This document shows positions 17,248 to 25,616 of a stretch of 64,000 nt of DNA, in pieces (the stretch's first letter is position 1; each line of letters begins with the position of its first letter). The DNA comes from Halobacillus dabanensis. Its GTDB lineage: Bacteria > Bacillota > Bacilli > Bacillales > Halobacillaceae. Where the stretch lies: NCBI RefSeq assembly GCF_900114165.1, contig NZ_FOSB01000002.1:310001-374000 (forward strand), given 5' to 3'. A program made the position numbers and the translations under genes. The notes under the pieces are model-generated. The model had not been told where the DNA came from. It ran no database searches and saw only the letters and a list, made by a program, of their open reading frames with translations.

Positions 17248-19245
17248 TTGAGTAACCAACCTCTGGATTTAATGGAGTTAACAGAAACAGATATCGATGC
17301 CATAGAAACGAAAGCTGCAGGTCCGGCTGGATCTTTGCCTCTCACTGATGAGATGCTTCGCAATTCCCCGAGTGGTCATTTATTTGGACTATCACAAAAT
17401 GTGGGCATGGGGTGGCAACCGAATAAGCTGAATGGAAAACAAGTGCTCATGTTAAGTACACAAGGCGGAATGAAAGATGAAAACGGCAACCCTGTAGCCC
17501 TTGGCTACCATACGGGACACTGGGAAGTTGATATGCTGATGAAAGAAGCAGCCATGGAGGTACATCGGGCGAAAGGAGTTCCTTTTTCAGCGTATGTAAG
17601 TGATCCTTGTGACGGCCGCAGTCAAGGAACAACAGGGATGTTCGACTCGTTCCCTTACCGTAATGACGCTGCAAAAGTTTATCGAAGGCTGATTCGTTCC
17701 TTACCCACTAGAAATGCAGTAGTGGGAATCGCCACGTGTGACAAAGGATTGCCTGCAATGATGATGTCCCTCGTTTCCATGCACGATTTACCAACTGTTC
17801 TCATTCCTGGAGGTGTCACTCTCCCACCTGCCCAAGGGGAAGATGCTGGAAAAATCCAGACCATCGGGGCCCGCTATTCCAATGATGAACTTTCTCTCAA
17901 AGAAGCTGCAGAGTTAGGCTGCCGTGCTTGTGCAACACCAGGTGGGGGCTGTCAATTCTTAGGTACCGCTGCCTCTTCCCAGGTCGTCGGGGAAGCTTTA
18001 GGTCTTTCCATCCCTCATGCAGCTTTAGCACCTTCTGGTCAAGATATATGGAAGGAAATGGCACGCAAATCCTCCCGGGCCGTGCTGGATATGATTGAAA
18101 AAGAAATAACAACAAAAGATATCATTACAAATGAGTCGATTGAAAATGCGATGGTCGTCCATGCTGCTTTTGGTGGATCGACGAATCTTCTTCTTCATAT
18201 CCCAGCAATCGCTCATGCAGCTGGCTGTGATATACCGACAGTAGAAGACTGGATTGAAGTGAACAGAAAAACACCACGAATCGTCAGTGTTCTTCCTAAT
18301 GGACCAGATGACCATCCTACTGTTAGAGCCTATCTTGCAGGGGGAGTACCTGAAGTAATGTTACATTTGAAAGAACTCGGTCTTCTTAACCTCGATGTGA
18401 TGACCGTGACAGGCAAAACTTTGAGAGAGAATCTCGAATGGTGGGAACATTCTTCACGAAGAAATCAAATGAAACAACGTTTATGGGATGCAGATCAAAT
18501 AAAACCAGAAGAAGTCATTATGTCCCCGGAACGAGCGAAAGAAAGAGGCCTGACATCTACGATTACATTCCCTGTCGGAAACCTTGCACCCGAGGGTTCC
18601 ATTATAAAGTCTACATCGATAGATCCTGAGGTTATCGATGAAAATGGAATCTATTACCACAAAGCAAAAGTAAAAGTATTTACGAGTGAACGAAAAGCTA
18701 TAAAAGCTATAAGAAACGGGGAAATCAAAAAAGGCGACATGATGGCTGTTACCGGCTGTGGTCCTTTGGGCACAGGGATGGAAGAAACCTATCAATTGAC
18801 TTCCGCTTTGAAGCACTTATCTTATGGAAAATATGTGACGCTGATTACAGATGCTCGTTTTTCTGGTGTATCCACAGGTGCATGTATCGGACATATCGGC
18901 CCTGAAGGACTCGCTGATGGCCCTATTGGAAAACTAAAAGATGGGGACGTTGTTGAAGTTTATGTAGATACACACAACTTGACGGGTCACCTCCACTTCC
19001 TGGGGACCGAAGATCAACCAGTCAGCCCGGAAGAAGGAAGGGAAATACTAGAACATCGGGTACAAAACCCAGACATACAACCATCGGAAAAGTTGCCTGA
19101 TGACACACGGTTATGGGCAGAATTACAAAAGGTGAGCGGAGGGACTTGGAAAGGTAGTGTATACGATGTCGATCGGATAATTAAGGTTTTACGGGCTGGT
19201 GAAAAAGCACTGGAAAAAGAACAGGTTACTGTGGACAGTAAATAA
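17248..19245 (+). CDS. yjhG: Xylonate dehydratase, YjhG/YagF type
   Basis: 665-residue IlvD/Edd-family dehydratase. Its extra length and blocks such as VSDPCDGRSQGTTGMFDS, GIATCDKGLPA, CATPGGGCQFLGTA, TDARFSGVSTGACIGH and LPDDTRLWA match E. coli YjhG and YagF, D-xylonate dehydratases, closely from end to end; the three Cys positions are the expected iron-sulfur ligands. It converts D-xylonate to 2-keto-3-deoxyxylonate. The TTG start at 17248 is set by AAAGGAG 10 bases upstream. It is divergent from the sugar ABC operon. With the FAH dehydratase (10264) and semialdehyde dehydrogenase (8782) it completes the lower Weimberg route. No xylose dehydrogenase or lactonase is present in the window. 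Confidence 0.9.
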   Translation: MSNQPLDLMELTETDIDAIETKAAGPAGSLPLTDEMLRNSPSGHLFGLSQNVGMGWQPNKLNGKQVLMLSTQGGMKDENGNPVALGYHTGHWEVDMLMKEAAMEVHRAKGVPFSAYVSDPCDGRSQGTTGMFDSFPYRNDAAKVYRRLIRSLPTRNAVVGIATCDKGLPAMMMSLVSMHDLPTVLIPGGVTLPPAQGEDAGKIQTIGARYSNDELSLKEAAELGCRACATPGGGCQFLGTAASSQVVGEALGLSIPHAALAPSGQDIWKEMARKSSRAVLDMIEKEITTKDIITNESIENAMVVHAAFGGSTNLLLHIPAIAHAAGCDIPTVEDWIEVNRKTPRIVSVLPNGPDDHPTVRAYLAGGVPEVMLHLKELGLLNLDVMTVTGKTLRENLEWWEHSSRRNQMKQRLWDADQIKPEEVIMSPERAKERGLTSTITFPVGNLAPEGSIIKSTSIDPEVIDENGIYYHKAKVKVFTSERKAIKAIRNGEIKKGDMMAVTGCGPLGTGMEETYQLTSALKHLSYGKYVTLITDARFSGVSTGACIGHIGPEGLADGPIGKLKDGDVVEVYVDTHNLTGHLHFLGTEDQPVSPEEGREILEHRVQNPDIQPSEKLPDDTRLWAELQKVSGGTWKGSVYDVDRIIKVLRAGEKALEKEQVTVDSK

Positions 19246-19261
19246 ATAAGAAGTAGAAAAA

Positions 19262-19303
19262 GAAAGCCCGGTTTTGTATCAACACTGACAAAACCGGGCT
19301 TTC
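19262..19303. terminator. Terminator after xylonate dehydratase gene
   Basis: A perfect 16-bp stem GAAAGCCCGGTTTTGT/ACAAAACCGGGCTTTC with a 10-base loop. The plus-strand T tract is short; the minus-strand side ends in TTTCTTTTTC. Confidence 0.85.
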
Positions 19304-19363
19304 ATTGTATTCTTGGCCCATTAATTCTATTGTTTTCCCCTCATCTGTTTCATAGAATTTTAC

Positions 19364-19534
19364 CTAAACACCAACCGTAGAAAGAGGCTCTCTTTCTTTT
19401 ATTTGCTTCATTTCTTGTTCCAGCTTCAAAACTTTCTTTCGTTCTTCCTCCAATTGTTCCTGGAGGTGTTGATTCTCTTTCACCAAATAATCTCTTTGAT
19501 CTAGTACGCGCAGCATATCTTCTCTCACATTCAT
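19364..19534 (-). CDS. Small coiled-coil protein, 56 residues
   Basis: A minus-strand ATG frame from 19534 to a TAG at 19364 encodes a short, highly charged peptide beginning MNVREDMLRVLDQRDY and continuing with a Leu/Glu/Lys-rich stretch (LQEQLEEERKKVLKLEQEMKQ, broken here as LQEQLEEERKK then VLKLEQEMKQ) with heptad-like Leu spacing, so a parallel coiled coil is likely. AAAGTAGGAAT precedes it. Two longer overlapping frames in the same place give low-complexity Arg/Ser-rich products and look spurious. I do not recognise the family. Septum or DNA-partition small proteins are sometimes of this kind, but no function is assigned. Confidence 0.55.
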   Translation of the reverse strand: MNVREDMLRVLDQRDYLVKENQHLQEQLEEERKKVLKLEQEMKQIKEREPLSTVGV

Positions 19535-19805
19535 TCCTACTTTCTATATATTTTTTCAATGATGGACAAAAAAATGGACAGGAAACTCTTTTGTAATCTA
19601 CACCGGATGTTTGTGTTGGAAAATGACGTTTTTTGTATTTTTATAATATACTCCTGTCTATACCCATTGTAAAACTTTTATAAACAAAAAAGGAGAAAAA
19701 TATTGGAGGCGCCCTCTCCATCGGTTAGAAACCATTCTATTGCAGGGATATTTCTATCTATGAGAGACGCATTCTTCCGTTCGCTAACGCACCAGGAGCA
19801 GGCAC

Positions 19806-19835
19806 AAAAAAAGATGCTCCCGATCAGGAAGCATC
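19806..19835 (-). terminator. Terminator of tctCBA operon
   Basis: Minus-strand GATGCTTCC/GGGAGCATC stem (one wobble), starting in the last codons of tctA, followed by seven T. The T run continues into a GTGCCTG repeat motif. Confidence 0.8.
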
Positions 19836-21341
19836 CGAATTTTGTTCTTCTTGCTGATGTTGATTATTTTTGCGGTTACGAATTAGAGGGACAACAAACG
19901 ATAAGATACTGACAATATAAAGACTGATCGATACAGGATCAGAAATCAGGGCCATTATATCTCCATTGGATGCTGTAAGGGATTGTCTTAGCGATTGTTC
20001 CATCATCCCACCAAGGATGAAAGCGAGAATAAATGGAGCTGCCGGAAAACTGAATAATCTCATCAAATAACCGAGCACCCCGAAAATCAACAGTAAATAT
20101 AAATCAAACGTGCTGAAGCTGATCGCATAGACTCCAATTAAACTAAAAATCGCTACTAGAGAGATAAGCATAGGTCGAGCAATTTTTAATATTTTCGCTA
20201 TATAAGGAATCAAAGGTAGATTCAAAACCAACAAAAAGATATTTCCGATATACATACTGGCAATGATGCCCCAGAATACATCAGGGCGATCTGCCATCAA
20301 TAGTGGTCCTGGTTGAATACCCAGGACGAGAAACGCACCGAGCATGACCGCTGTCGTCCCGGAACCCGGAATCCCCAAACTGAGCAATGGGACGAAAGCT
20401 CCACTAGTCGCCGCATTGTTCGCTGTTTCCGGAGCGGCCAACCCTTTGATAGAACCTTTCCCGAACTCTTTCGGCTTTTTAGCGATTCTTTTTTCACTAA
20501 TATAACCGATGAAGGAAGCAATAGTCGCTCCAGCACCTGGCAAAACTCCGAGAATAAAGCCGAGGAATGATTGACGGGTCATGGGACCTCTCATTTCCTT
20601 AAAGTCAGCTTTACTGAGTTTCAAGCTTCCGATATCTCCTTGACTACCCAACGAAGTGTCTTTTCGCTTAAGGATAAGAAAACAAATTTCAGCTAAGGCG
20701 AATAGACCTAGAGCAATGACAAGAAAGTCAATTCCTTCGAGGAGGTTCGGATTTCCGAATGTAAAACGAGTCGTTCCCGTTTGTGTATCGATTCCAATAG
20801 TCGCGGCCATGAATCCGATGGTCGCTGTAATGAGAGCTTTAATCGTCGAGCCATCTGATAAACTGGCAATTGCCGTCAATCCTAAGAACATTAAAGCGAA
20901 ATACTGTGGCGGCCCAAATGAAACAGCGACTTGCGACAAAGCAGGAGCGAAAAGCATCAACAAAACAACAGAAACTGTTCCACCGACAAAAGAGGAGATA
21001 GCAGCAATGGCGAGGGCTTTACCGGCTTCTCCCCGCTGGGCCATCGGATAACCATCGAACGATGATGCCACTGTTCCCGAAATTCCCGGGGCATTCAATA
21101 AGATTGAAGAGGTGGAACCACCGAATACAGCACCGTAATAGACACCTGCCATCATAACTAGAGCGACGGAGGGATCCATTCCATACGTAATCGGGATCAT
21201 AATGGCAATCGCACTGATCGGACCAAGTCCTGGCATCATACCGATCAATGTTCCGGCAATGACACCGATCAAAACAAATAGTATCCCTTGCCAACTAAAA
21301 GCAACTTGCACTCCTTGCATTAAACCTTCCATAGCACCCAT
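19824..21341 (-). CDS. tctA: Tripartite tricarboxylate transporter, large membrane subunit TctA
   Basis: 505-residue membrane protein with about 11-12 helices. It carries the TctA signatures GTLIGMMPGLGPISAIAIMIP near residue 35 (broken by family Gly-Pro repeats), YYGAVFGGSTSSILLNAPG near 105 and the second-half repeat GVLPGAGATIASFIGY near 265 with ETANNAATSGAFVPLLSLGIPG. It forms the Na+ or H+ driven permease with TctB and uses the lipoprotein TctC to capture a carboxylate. Last gene of tctC-tctB-tctA. The substrate may be citrate, another di- or tricarboxylate or a sugar acid; sequence does not tell. Confidence 0.92.
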   Translation of the reverse strand: MGAMEGLMQGVQVAFSWQGILFVLIGVIAGTLIGMMPGLGPISAIAIMIPITYGMDPSVALVMMAGVYYGAVFGGSTSSILLNAPGISGTVASSFDGYPMAQRGEAGKALAIAAISSFVGGTVSVVLLMLFAPALSQVAVSFGPPQYFALMFLGLTAIASLSDGSTIKALITATIGFMAATIGIDTQTGTTRFTFGNPNLLEGIDFLVIALGLFALAEICFLILKRKDTSLGSQGDIGSLKLSKADFKEMRGPMTRQSFLGFILGVLPGAGATIASFIGYISEKRIAKKPKEFGKGSIKGLAAPETANNAATSGAFVPLLSLGIPGSGTTAVMLGAFLVLGIQPGPLLMADRPDVFWGIIASMYIGNIFLLVLNLPLIPYIAKILKIARPMLISLVAIFSLIGVYAISFSTFDLYLLLIFGVLGYLMRLFSFPAAPFILAFILGGMMEQSLRQSLTASNGDIMALISDPVSISLYIVSILSFVVPLIRNRKNNQHQQEEQNSDAS

Positions 21342-21356
21342 ATTGACTCACACCTT

Positions 21357-21815
21357 CTAAAATGGTAGTAATCCTTGAGGTAAACGGATTTGTAACAAGT
21401 AATTGAACGATAAGTACATAATCAAAGGAAAAAGTACGGCGACTAATATTGCGGTTTTGAGCTTTCTGTAACCCAAAAACCAGGAGCATCCAAATATAAA
21501 AAGAAAAGAACTCAACACAAAACCGATGATTTCCAAGAGGAAAATATAGAAGAAGATCATTCCTCCAACGGCAAGTAAAACGAGAATCTCTTTTTTCGGT
21601 ACTTGACGCTTTTCTTTCTCCTCTTCTGTCTCTGAGGATTTATCAAAAAATAAAAAGATAGCAAGAACAATCAGAAGGTATCCTAACACCTTCGGAACTA
21701 AATCGGAGTCGACAGGGACATAGGGATATTTTTTCAAGTTGTAACTCAAATAAAGATAACCAGCGGCAAATAAAATCAGGAAAACACTTATCTTCTGGTT
21801 CATCGTCTTCAACAC
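21357..21815 (-). CDS. tctB: Tripartite tricarboxylate transporter, small membrane subunit TctB
   Basis: About 152 residues with four predicted helices and a charged cytoplasmic stretch (SSETEEEKEKRQVPKKE) between helices 2 and 3, as is usual for TctB. The frame is open from a GTG at 21824, but AAGGTGATC overlaps that codon and is placed to serve the GTG at 21815 or TTG at 21812; 21815 is adopted with modest certainty. The gene lies between tctC and tctA, 15 bases before the latter. Confidence 0.85.
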   Translation of the reverse strand: MLKTMNQKISVFLILFAAGYLYLSYNLKKYPYVPVDSDLVPKVLGYLLIVLAIFLFFDKSSETEEEKEKRQVPKKEILVLLAVGGMIFFYIFLLEIIGFVLSSFLFIFGCSWFLGYRKLKTAILVAVLFPLIMYLSFNYLLQIRLPQGLLPF

Positions 21816-21839
21816 AAAGATCACCTTCTATTTAATAAG

Positions 21840-21870
21840 AAAGGGTCTGTGAAGAGGAAACAGACCCTTT
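21840..21870 (-). terminator. Intercistronic hairpin between tctC and tctB
   Basis: A perfect 11-bp stem AAAGGGTCTGT/ACAGACCCTTT with a 9-base loop, followed by CTTATT on the minus strand. It resembles the hairpin after the sugar-binding protein gene and probably favours expression of the binding protein. Confidence 0.7.
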
Positions 21871-21875
21871 CAAGA

Positions 21876-22877
21876 TTATTGATTCAATCCCAACTCTTCC
21901 ATAAGGCTTCCGAGTTCCTCTCTCTGTTGATCAAGGAATTCACTGTACTCTTCACTGTCCATGTAGGATTCATCCCAACCATAATTGTCACGTACCTCTG
22001 CAAATGCTTCAGAGTCGCTGACTTCTTTCAACTTTTCTTCATAATAAGCGACTTGTCCTTCCGTCATATCTCCCGGACCAAAGAATCCTCTCCAGTTGAC
22101 GAACGTTGCATCAATCCCTTGTTCTTTCGCTGTAGGGAATTCTCCAATGACCTCGCCATCGACGCGTTCCTCAGCAGTAATACCAAGAACTCGGACTTTA
22201 CCAGCCCTCACTTGTTCAACTGTCTCAGCCATCCCGGTAGAATAAACATCAGCACTTCCGTTCAAAATTTGAGTCATTCCTCCACCATCCTGGGCGGAAA
22301 CGTATTTGATTTTTTGGATATCCACTCCTGCTTCCTTCGCAATGGCCACGAATTGCATATGATCCATAGAACCGGGAGCAGATGTACCAACGACCGTTAC
22401 ACTGGAGGGATCTTCTTTCATATCCTCAAAAAGTTCATTGAGATTTTCCCATTTAGCATCCTCGGCTACAGCAAAAGCAGCATAGTCGGCAATCATATTC
22501 GCAAGTGGCGTAAAGTCCTCATGTGAAAGATTAGATTGACCATTCAATGGAACAAATATCAATGGAGGCGAAGATACAAAAATGTTATGAGGGTTATTCG
22601 TGCTGTCTACATAAGACCAGCCGACAGATCCGCCTCCCCCTTCTTTGTTGACAACCCCGACATTTTGTTCAGTAATGTTTTCTTCTTCCAGAACCTTACC
22701 TACAGAACGAGCCGTCGTGTCCCAGCCACCACCGGCTCCTGCTGGTGCGACGATTTCAATATTTTTATCCGGTTGCCATTCCCCATCTTCTCCTTCTCCG
22801 CTAGTCTCTGATGAACTTCCACAAGCAGTAAGGAATAATACGAGTACCAATGCACTAAACATCCATAATTTCTTCAT
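21876..22877 (-). CDS. tctC: Tripartite tricarboxylate transporter binding protein TctC
   Basis: 333-residue secreted lipoprotein. The signal peptide ends in the lipobox LFLTAC with Cys19 as the anchor. The mature domain starts WQPDKNIEIVAPAGAGGGWDTTAR, the Bug/TctC ligand-binding signature, and has GSVGWSYVDS and VVGTSAPGSMDHMQF later. It captures the carboxylate substrate outside the membrane for TctAB. First gene of the operon, with a perfect cre box upstream and a CitAB-like two-component system 365 bases further upstream in the same direction. Confidence 0.92.
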   Translation of the reverse strand: MKKLWMFSALVLVLFLTACGSSSETSGEGEDGEWQPDKNIEIVAPAGAGGGWDTTARSVGKVLEEENITEQNVGVVNKEGGGGSVGWSYVDSTNNPHNIFVSSPPLIFVPLNGQSNLSHEDFTPLANMIADYAAFAVAEDAKWENLNELFEDMKEDPSSVTVVGTSAPGSMDHMQFVAIAKEAGVDIQKIKYVSAQDGGGMTQILNGSADVYSTGMAETVEQVRAGKVRVLGITAEERVDGEVIGEFPTAKEQGIDATFVNWRGFFGPGDMTEGQVAYYEEKLKEVSDSEAFAEVRDNYGWDESYMDSEEYSEFLDQQREELGSLMEELGLNQ

Positions 22878-22933
22878 TCTGAATCCCCTCTCTTCAAGCT
22901 GTTTGTAGCTAGTTTATATGAAAGTTTTTAGTA

Positions 22934-22947
22934 TGTAACCGTTTTCA
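22934..22947 (-). promoter_or_regulatory. CcpA cre box, tctCBA
   Basis: The minus strand reads TGAAAACGGTTACA, matching every cre consensus position, about 60 bases before the tctC start. It suggests carbon-catabolite repression, as known for Bacillus citrate transporters. Confidence 0.8.
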
Positions 22948-23036
22948 AAATATCCTTTATTAAATGCAATAAACGAAATTAACCAAATAAAATTCATGGG
23001 ATTCATAATTTGCTTTATAAGGTAGTCTGCTAGGTT

Positions 23037-23158
23037 CGGGGATATCCGCCGATTGCCAGGATATATCCGCGACTTTTGTAAAGATATCCGCGAGTTGGAG
23101 AGATATATCCGCGACTTGCCCAAAGATATCCGCGAGTTACTAAGTTATATCCGCTACT
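23037..23158. repeat. Tandem ATATCCGCG repeat array
   Basis: Six units of about 20-23 bases, each containing (T)ATATCCGC, repeat in tandem. Units alternate between AGATATCCGCGAGTT and GATATATCCGCGACTT. The outer units (CCGCCGATT and CCGCTACT) have diverged. An open frame through it (22914-23123 minus) only encodes the repeat as SRIYLSNSRISL-like text and has no ribosome site. The array lies between the tctC promoter and the end of the response-regulator gene, within the 364-base gap 22878-23241. Confidence 0.85.
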
Positions 23159-23216
23159 AACCCAAAATCATAGCTAGAAGCTTACTAACCAGCAGTTATC
23201 CATTATTTTCTGGCCA

Positions 23217-23242
23217 TAAAAAAACTCGCCCGAAGACGAGTT
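23217..23242 (-). terminator. Terminator after response-regulator gene
   Basis: Minus-strand AACTCG/CGAGTT stem with an 8-base loop followed by seven T. Confidence 0.8.
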
Positions 23243-23916
23243 CATCTACAATAATATTTCCGTTCTGGACGACCGACTTTTCCGTAATTCATCTCCGCTT
23301 TCCCTTTCCCGATCCGAATCAAATATTCCAAGTACCTACGAGCCGTCGTTTTGGAAGCACCCATCAGTTCACTCGCTTGCTCAGCAGTCAGCCCTGTACC
23401 TGCCGCTTCTGATAACATTGTTTGTACTTTTTCCAATGTAAGCGGATCGATTCCTTTAGGAACTGGGGGATCCTCTATTGCTACTTTACCTGAAGGCTTG
23501 ATTAACCGATCAACGGTTTCTTGATCGAACGTTTCCAAGTTATCGATCTCTTCTTTCCGCTTCAAACAGTCTTCAATCGTCTGCTGAAACCTTTCCATTG
23601 TAATCGGTTTGATAATATAATCAATGATTCCATACTTCAACGCTTTTTCCAAAACATCTTTTTCTTTCGCTGCTGTAATCATAATCACATCAAGCTGTGG
23701 AGCTTTTTCACGGATTTCATGGAGGAGGTCGACGCCCAAACCATCCGGCATATAGACATCCAGCAAAAGTAAATCCGGTTGTTCCTTCTCAAGCAAATCT
23801 ATGGTTTCCCCAGCATTCAAAGCTTTCCCGACAACTTCAATCCCGTCCATCATCCGCAGAAATTGAGCATGGAGCTCAGCAACACGAAAGTCATCTTCAC
23901 TGATCATCACTTTCAT
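23242..23916 (-). CDS. CitB/DctR-family response regulator
   Basis: 224-residue regulator with an N-terminal receiver domain (acidic pair Glu7-Asp8-Asp9, phospho-acceptor Asp53 in LLLLDVYMPDG, Lys near 105 in ITAAKEKD) and a C-terminal DNA-binding HTH (LTAEQASELMGASKTTARRYLEYL near residues 175-200), the layout of the CitB/DcuR/MalR group. Overlapping the kinase gene by 4 bases (ATGA), it is co-translated with it. Placed directly upstream of tctCBA, it most likely activates that operon when the carboxylate is present. Confidence 0.92.
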   Translation of the reverse strand: MKVMISEDDFRVAELHAQFLRMMDGIEVVGKALNAGETIDLLEKEQPDLLLLDVYMPDGLGVDLLHEIREKAPQLDVIMITAAKEKDVLEKALKYGIIDYIIKPITMERFQQTIEDCLKRKEEIDNLETFDQETVDRLIKPSGKVAIEDPPVPKGIDPLTLEKVQTMLSEAAGTGLTAEQASELMGASKTTARRYLEYLIRIGKGKAEMNYGKVGRPERKYYCR

Positions 23917-25502
23917 TGAGTTTCACCTCCTGGATTTTTAGGTAAAAAAATAGAAAATACTGTGCCACTTTGATCTCCATTTAATATCTCCAGCGTACCT
24001 CCAAGTTGATCTACGACCTCTTTCACATTTGCAAGTCCATAGCCTCGAAGTTCCCCTTCCTTCGTAGAAAATCCTTTTTCAAAGCAACGGGAATACATAT
24101 CTTCCGGAAACCCAGGACCATTATCCGTCACTTCGAAAACGATATCTTCGCCTACATCTGTTACGAAAAACTCTACTTGTTTCACTTCCTGACTGCTCAC
24201 TGCTTCAAAGGCATTATCAATCACGTTCCCCAGCACCGTAACCAAATCCGCGCGATTGATATGCGCAGGTACACGCCCTAGTTCCGAATCTATTTGAACC
24301 GTGAAATCAACCTTCTCTTCCGATGCTTTACTCATTTTCCCTACTAAAATCGCCTGGACCGTTTCATCCTGAATATGATCAAAAATAACTTCTTGGTGTT
24401 TTTGTGAAGTCCGCGACTCCTCTGCAATCATTTGTATCGCTTCTTTTTCTTTTCCAAGCTGCAACAGTCCCAGCAGCACATACATCTTATTCGCATGCTC
24501 ATGTGTCTGCGATCTCAAACCTTCGGAATGGCGTTTCACCTCTGATAGGGCCTGCACCATCTTTCTCACTTCCGTCTTATCACGAAAACTAGAAACGACA
24601 CCTTCCACTACTCCGTTATGTATGATTGGCGTCCGGTTGGCGATCACCAGTTTGTCACGCAGCATCATCTCTTCATCTTTCAAGGCTTTGCCTGTTTGTA
24701 AAACTTGCAGCATTTTTGTATTTGGAAAAACCTCTGTGATCAGACGACCTTCCGCTCCTTCATCTAAATCCAGCAATTCGATTGCTGATTGATTGATCAT
24801 AGTCACTTTGCCTTCTGCATCGATCGAAATGATACCTTCTTTTATTGATGATAAAATGGCTTGCCGTGTTTGATAGAAGGACGTGATTTCGTATGGTTCG
24901 AGTCCTAAAGTATCTTTCCGAATGCTTCGTGCCAGCAGTAAACTCCCCACCACACCTACAATTAAAACAAGCACAGCGACCCCAAAAACATTTTCGACTT
25001 TATTCCAGACAATCGTCCGTATATCTTCCAGTAAAAAACCGACGGAAACAATGCCTATGATCTCTCCGCCTTCATTAATGATCGGAGCTTTACCGCGTAG
25101 AGAAGGACCAAGCGTCCCCTCTGCTCTTGATATGTAATACTTCCCATCGCTTAAGGCCCGTTCATTGTCACCTCCGACCATACGCTTGCCGATTTTACTT
25201 TCATCGGGGTGGGCGTAGCGAATGCTATCCGTATTTCCAACAACGACGAACTCCGCCCCCGTCTGCTGCTGGACGCTCAATGATATTGGCTGAATAATTT
25301 CAGAAGGGTTTTCCTCCTCAAATGCCTGTTGAACCGAAGGCATGAATGAAACCGTTCGGGCTACCTCAAGCGCAAGCCGCCCCATATGCTCTTCAATGTC
25401 CTTTTTTTCCATATAGGCAAAAACACCTGCCAACAAACCAATCACCATTACAAGCAGTGAAAGAACCAATCCTAGAATCTTTGTGCGCAGTGAAACCTTC
25501 AT
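23913..25502 (-). CDS. CitA/DcuS-family sensor histidine kinase
   Basis: 529-residue membrane sensor. Helix 1 (about residues 8-30) and helix 2 (about 173-195) flank an extracytoplasmic PAS/Cache domain that in this family binds citrate or C4-dicarboxylates; a cytoplasmic PAS domain (about 215-325) follows, then the phospho-acceptor region SQTHEHANKMYVLLGLLQLG near 345 and a HATPase domain with NVIDNAFEAV, DNGPGFP and GYGLANV. GGAGATAGGGG precedes the ATG. A cre-like box (TGAAAACGTTATCT, 13 of 14) is at 25519-25532 just upstream. It probably senses the substrate of the tctCBA transporter. Confidence 0.92.
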   Translation of the reverse strand: MKVSLRTKILGLVLSLLVMVIGLLAGVFAYMEKKDIEEHMGRLALEVARTVSFMPSVQQAFEEENPSEIIQPISLSVQQQTGAEFVVVGNTDSIRYAHPDESKIGKRMVGGDNERALSDGKYYISRAEGTLGPSLRGKAPIINEGGEIIGIVSVGFLLEDIRTIVWNKVENVFGVAVLVLIVGVVGSLLLARSIRKDTLGLEPYEITSFYQTRQAILSSIKEGIISIDAEGKVTMINQSAIELLDLDEGAEGRLITEVFPNTKMLQVLQTGKALKDEEMMLRDKLVIANRTPIIHNGVVEGVVSSFRDKTEVRKMVQALSEVKRHSEGLRSQTHEHANKMYVLLGLLQLGKEKEAIQMIAEESRTSQKHQEVIFDHIQDETVQAILVGKMSKASEEKVDFTVQIDSELGRVPAHINRADLVTVLGNVIDNAFEAVSSQEVKQVEFFVTDVGEDIVFEVTDNGPGFPEDMYSRCFEKGFSTKEGELRGYGLANVKEVVDQLGGTLEILNGDQSGTVFSIFLPKNPGGETQ

Positions 25503-25518
25503 CCCCTATCTCCACCTA

Positions 25519-25532
25519 TGAAAACGTTATCT
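25519..25532 (+). promoter_or_regulatory. Candidate cre box before sensor kinase gene
   Basis: TGAAAACGTTATCT matches 13 of 14 cre positions, 17-30 bases before the kinase start codon. Confidence 0.5.
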
Positions 25533-25616
25533 TAGATTATCGTAACATAGAGATTGTCGTTTGAGTGATTAGGAGAATCGGTATTTTTTAAAAAGTCAGT
25601 TATTTTTTACAATAGG

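Noticed and set aside
19350-19559. 69-codon minus frame at the small coiled-coil gene
   Set aside because: Composition is Arg/Ser-rich and low-complexity; the overlapping 56-codon frame has a better ribosome site and protein-like sequence.
19703-19912. Plus-strand TTG frame after AAGGAG with an upstream TATAAT
   Set aside because: It runs antisense into tctA and its terminator, its product resembles no protein and the AAGGAG may be coincidental. Weak possibility only.
21849-22526. 225-codon plus-strand frame opposite tctC
   Set aside because: Shadow of the tctC reading frame: Phe/Ser/His-rich, no ribosome site.
22914-23123. Minus-strand 69-codon frame across the ATATCCGCG array
   Set aside because: The translation is only the repeat unit read as peptide, has no ribosome site and ends in unrelated sequence; treated as a DNA repeat.
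23037-23158. CRISPR array
   Set aside because: Units are only 20-23 bases with no separate spacers, degenerate ends and no cas genes.
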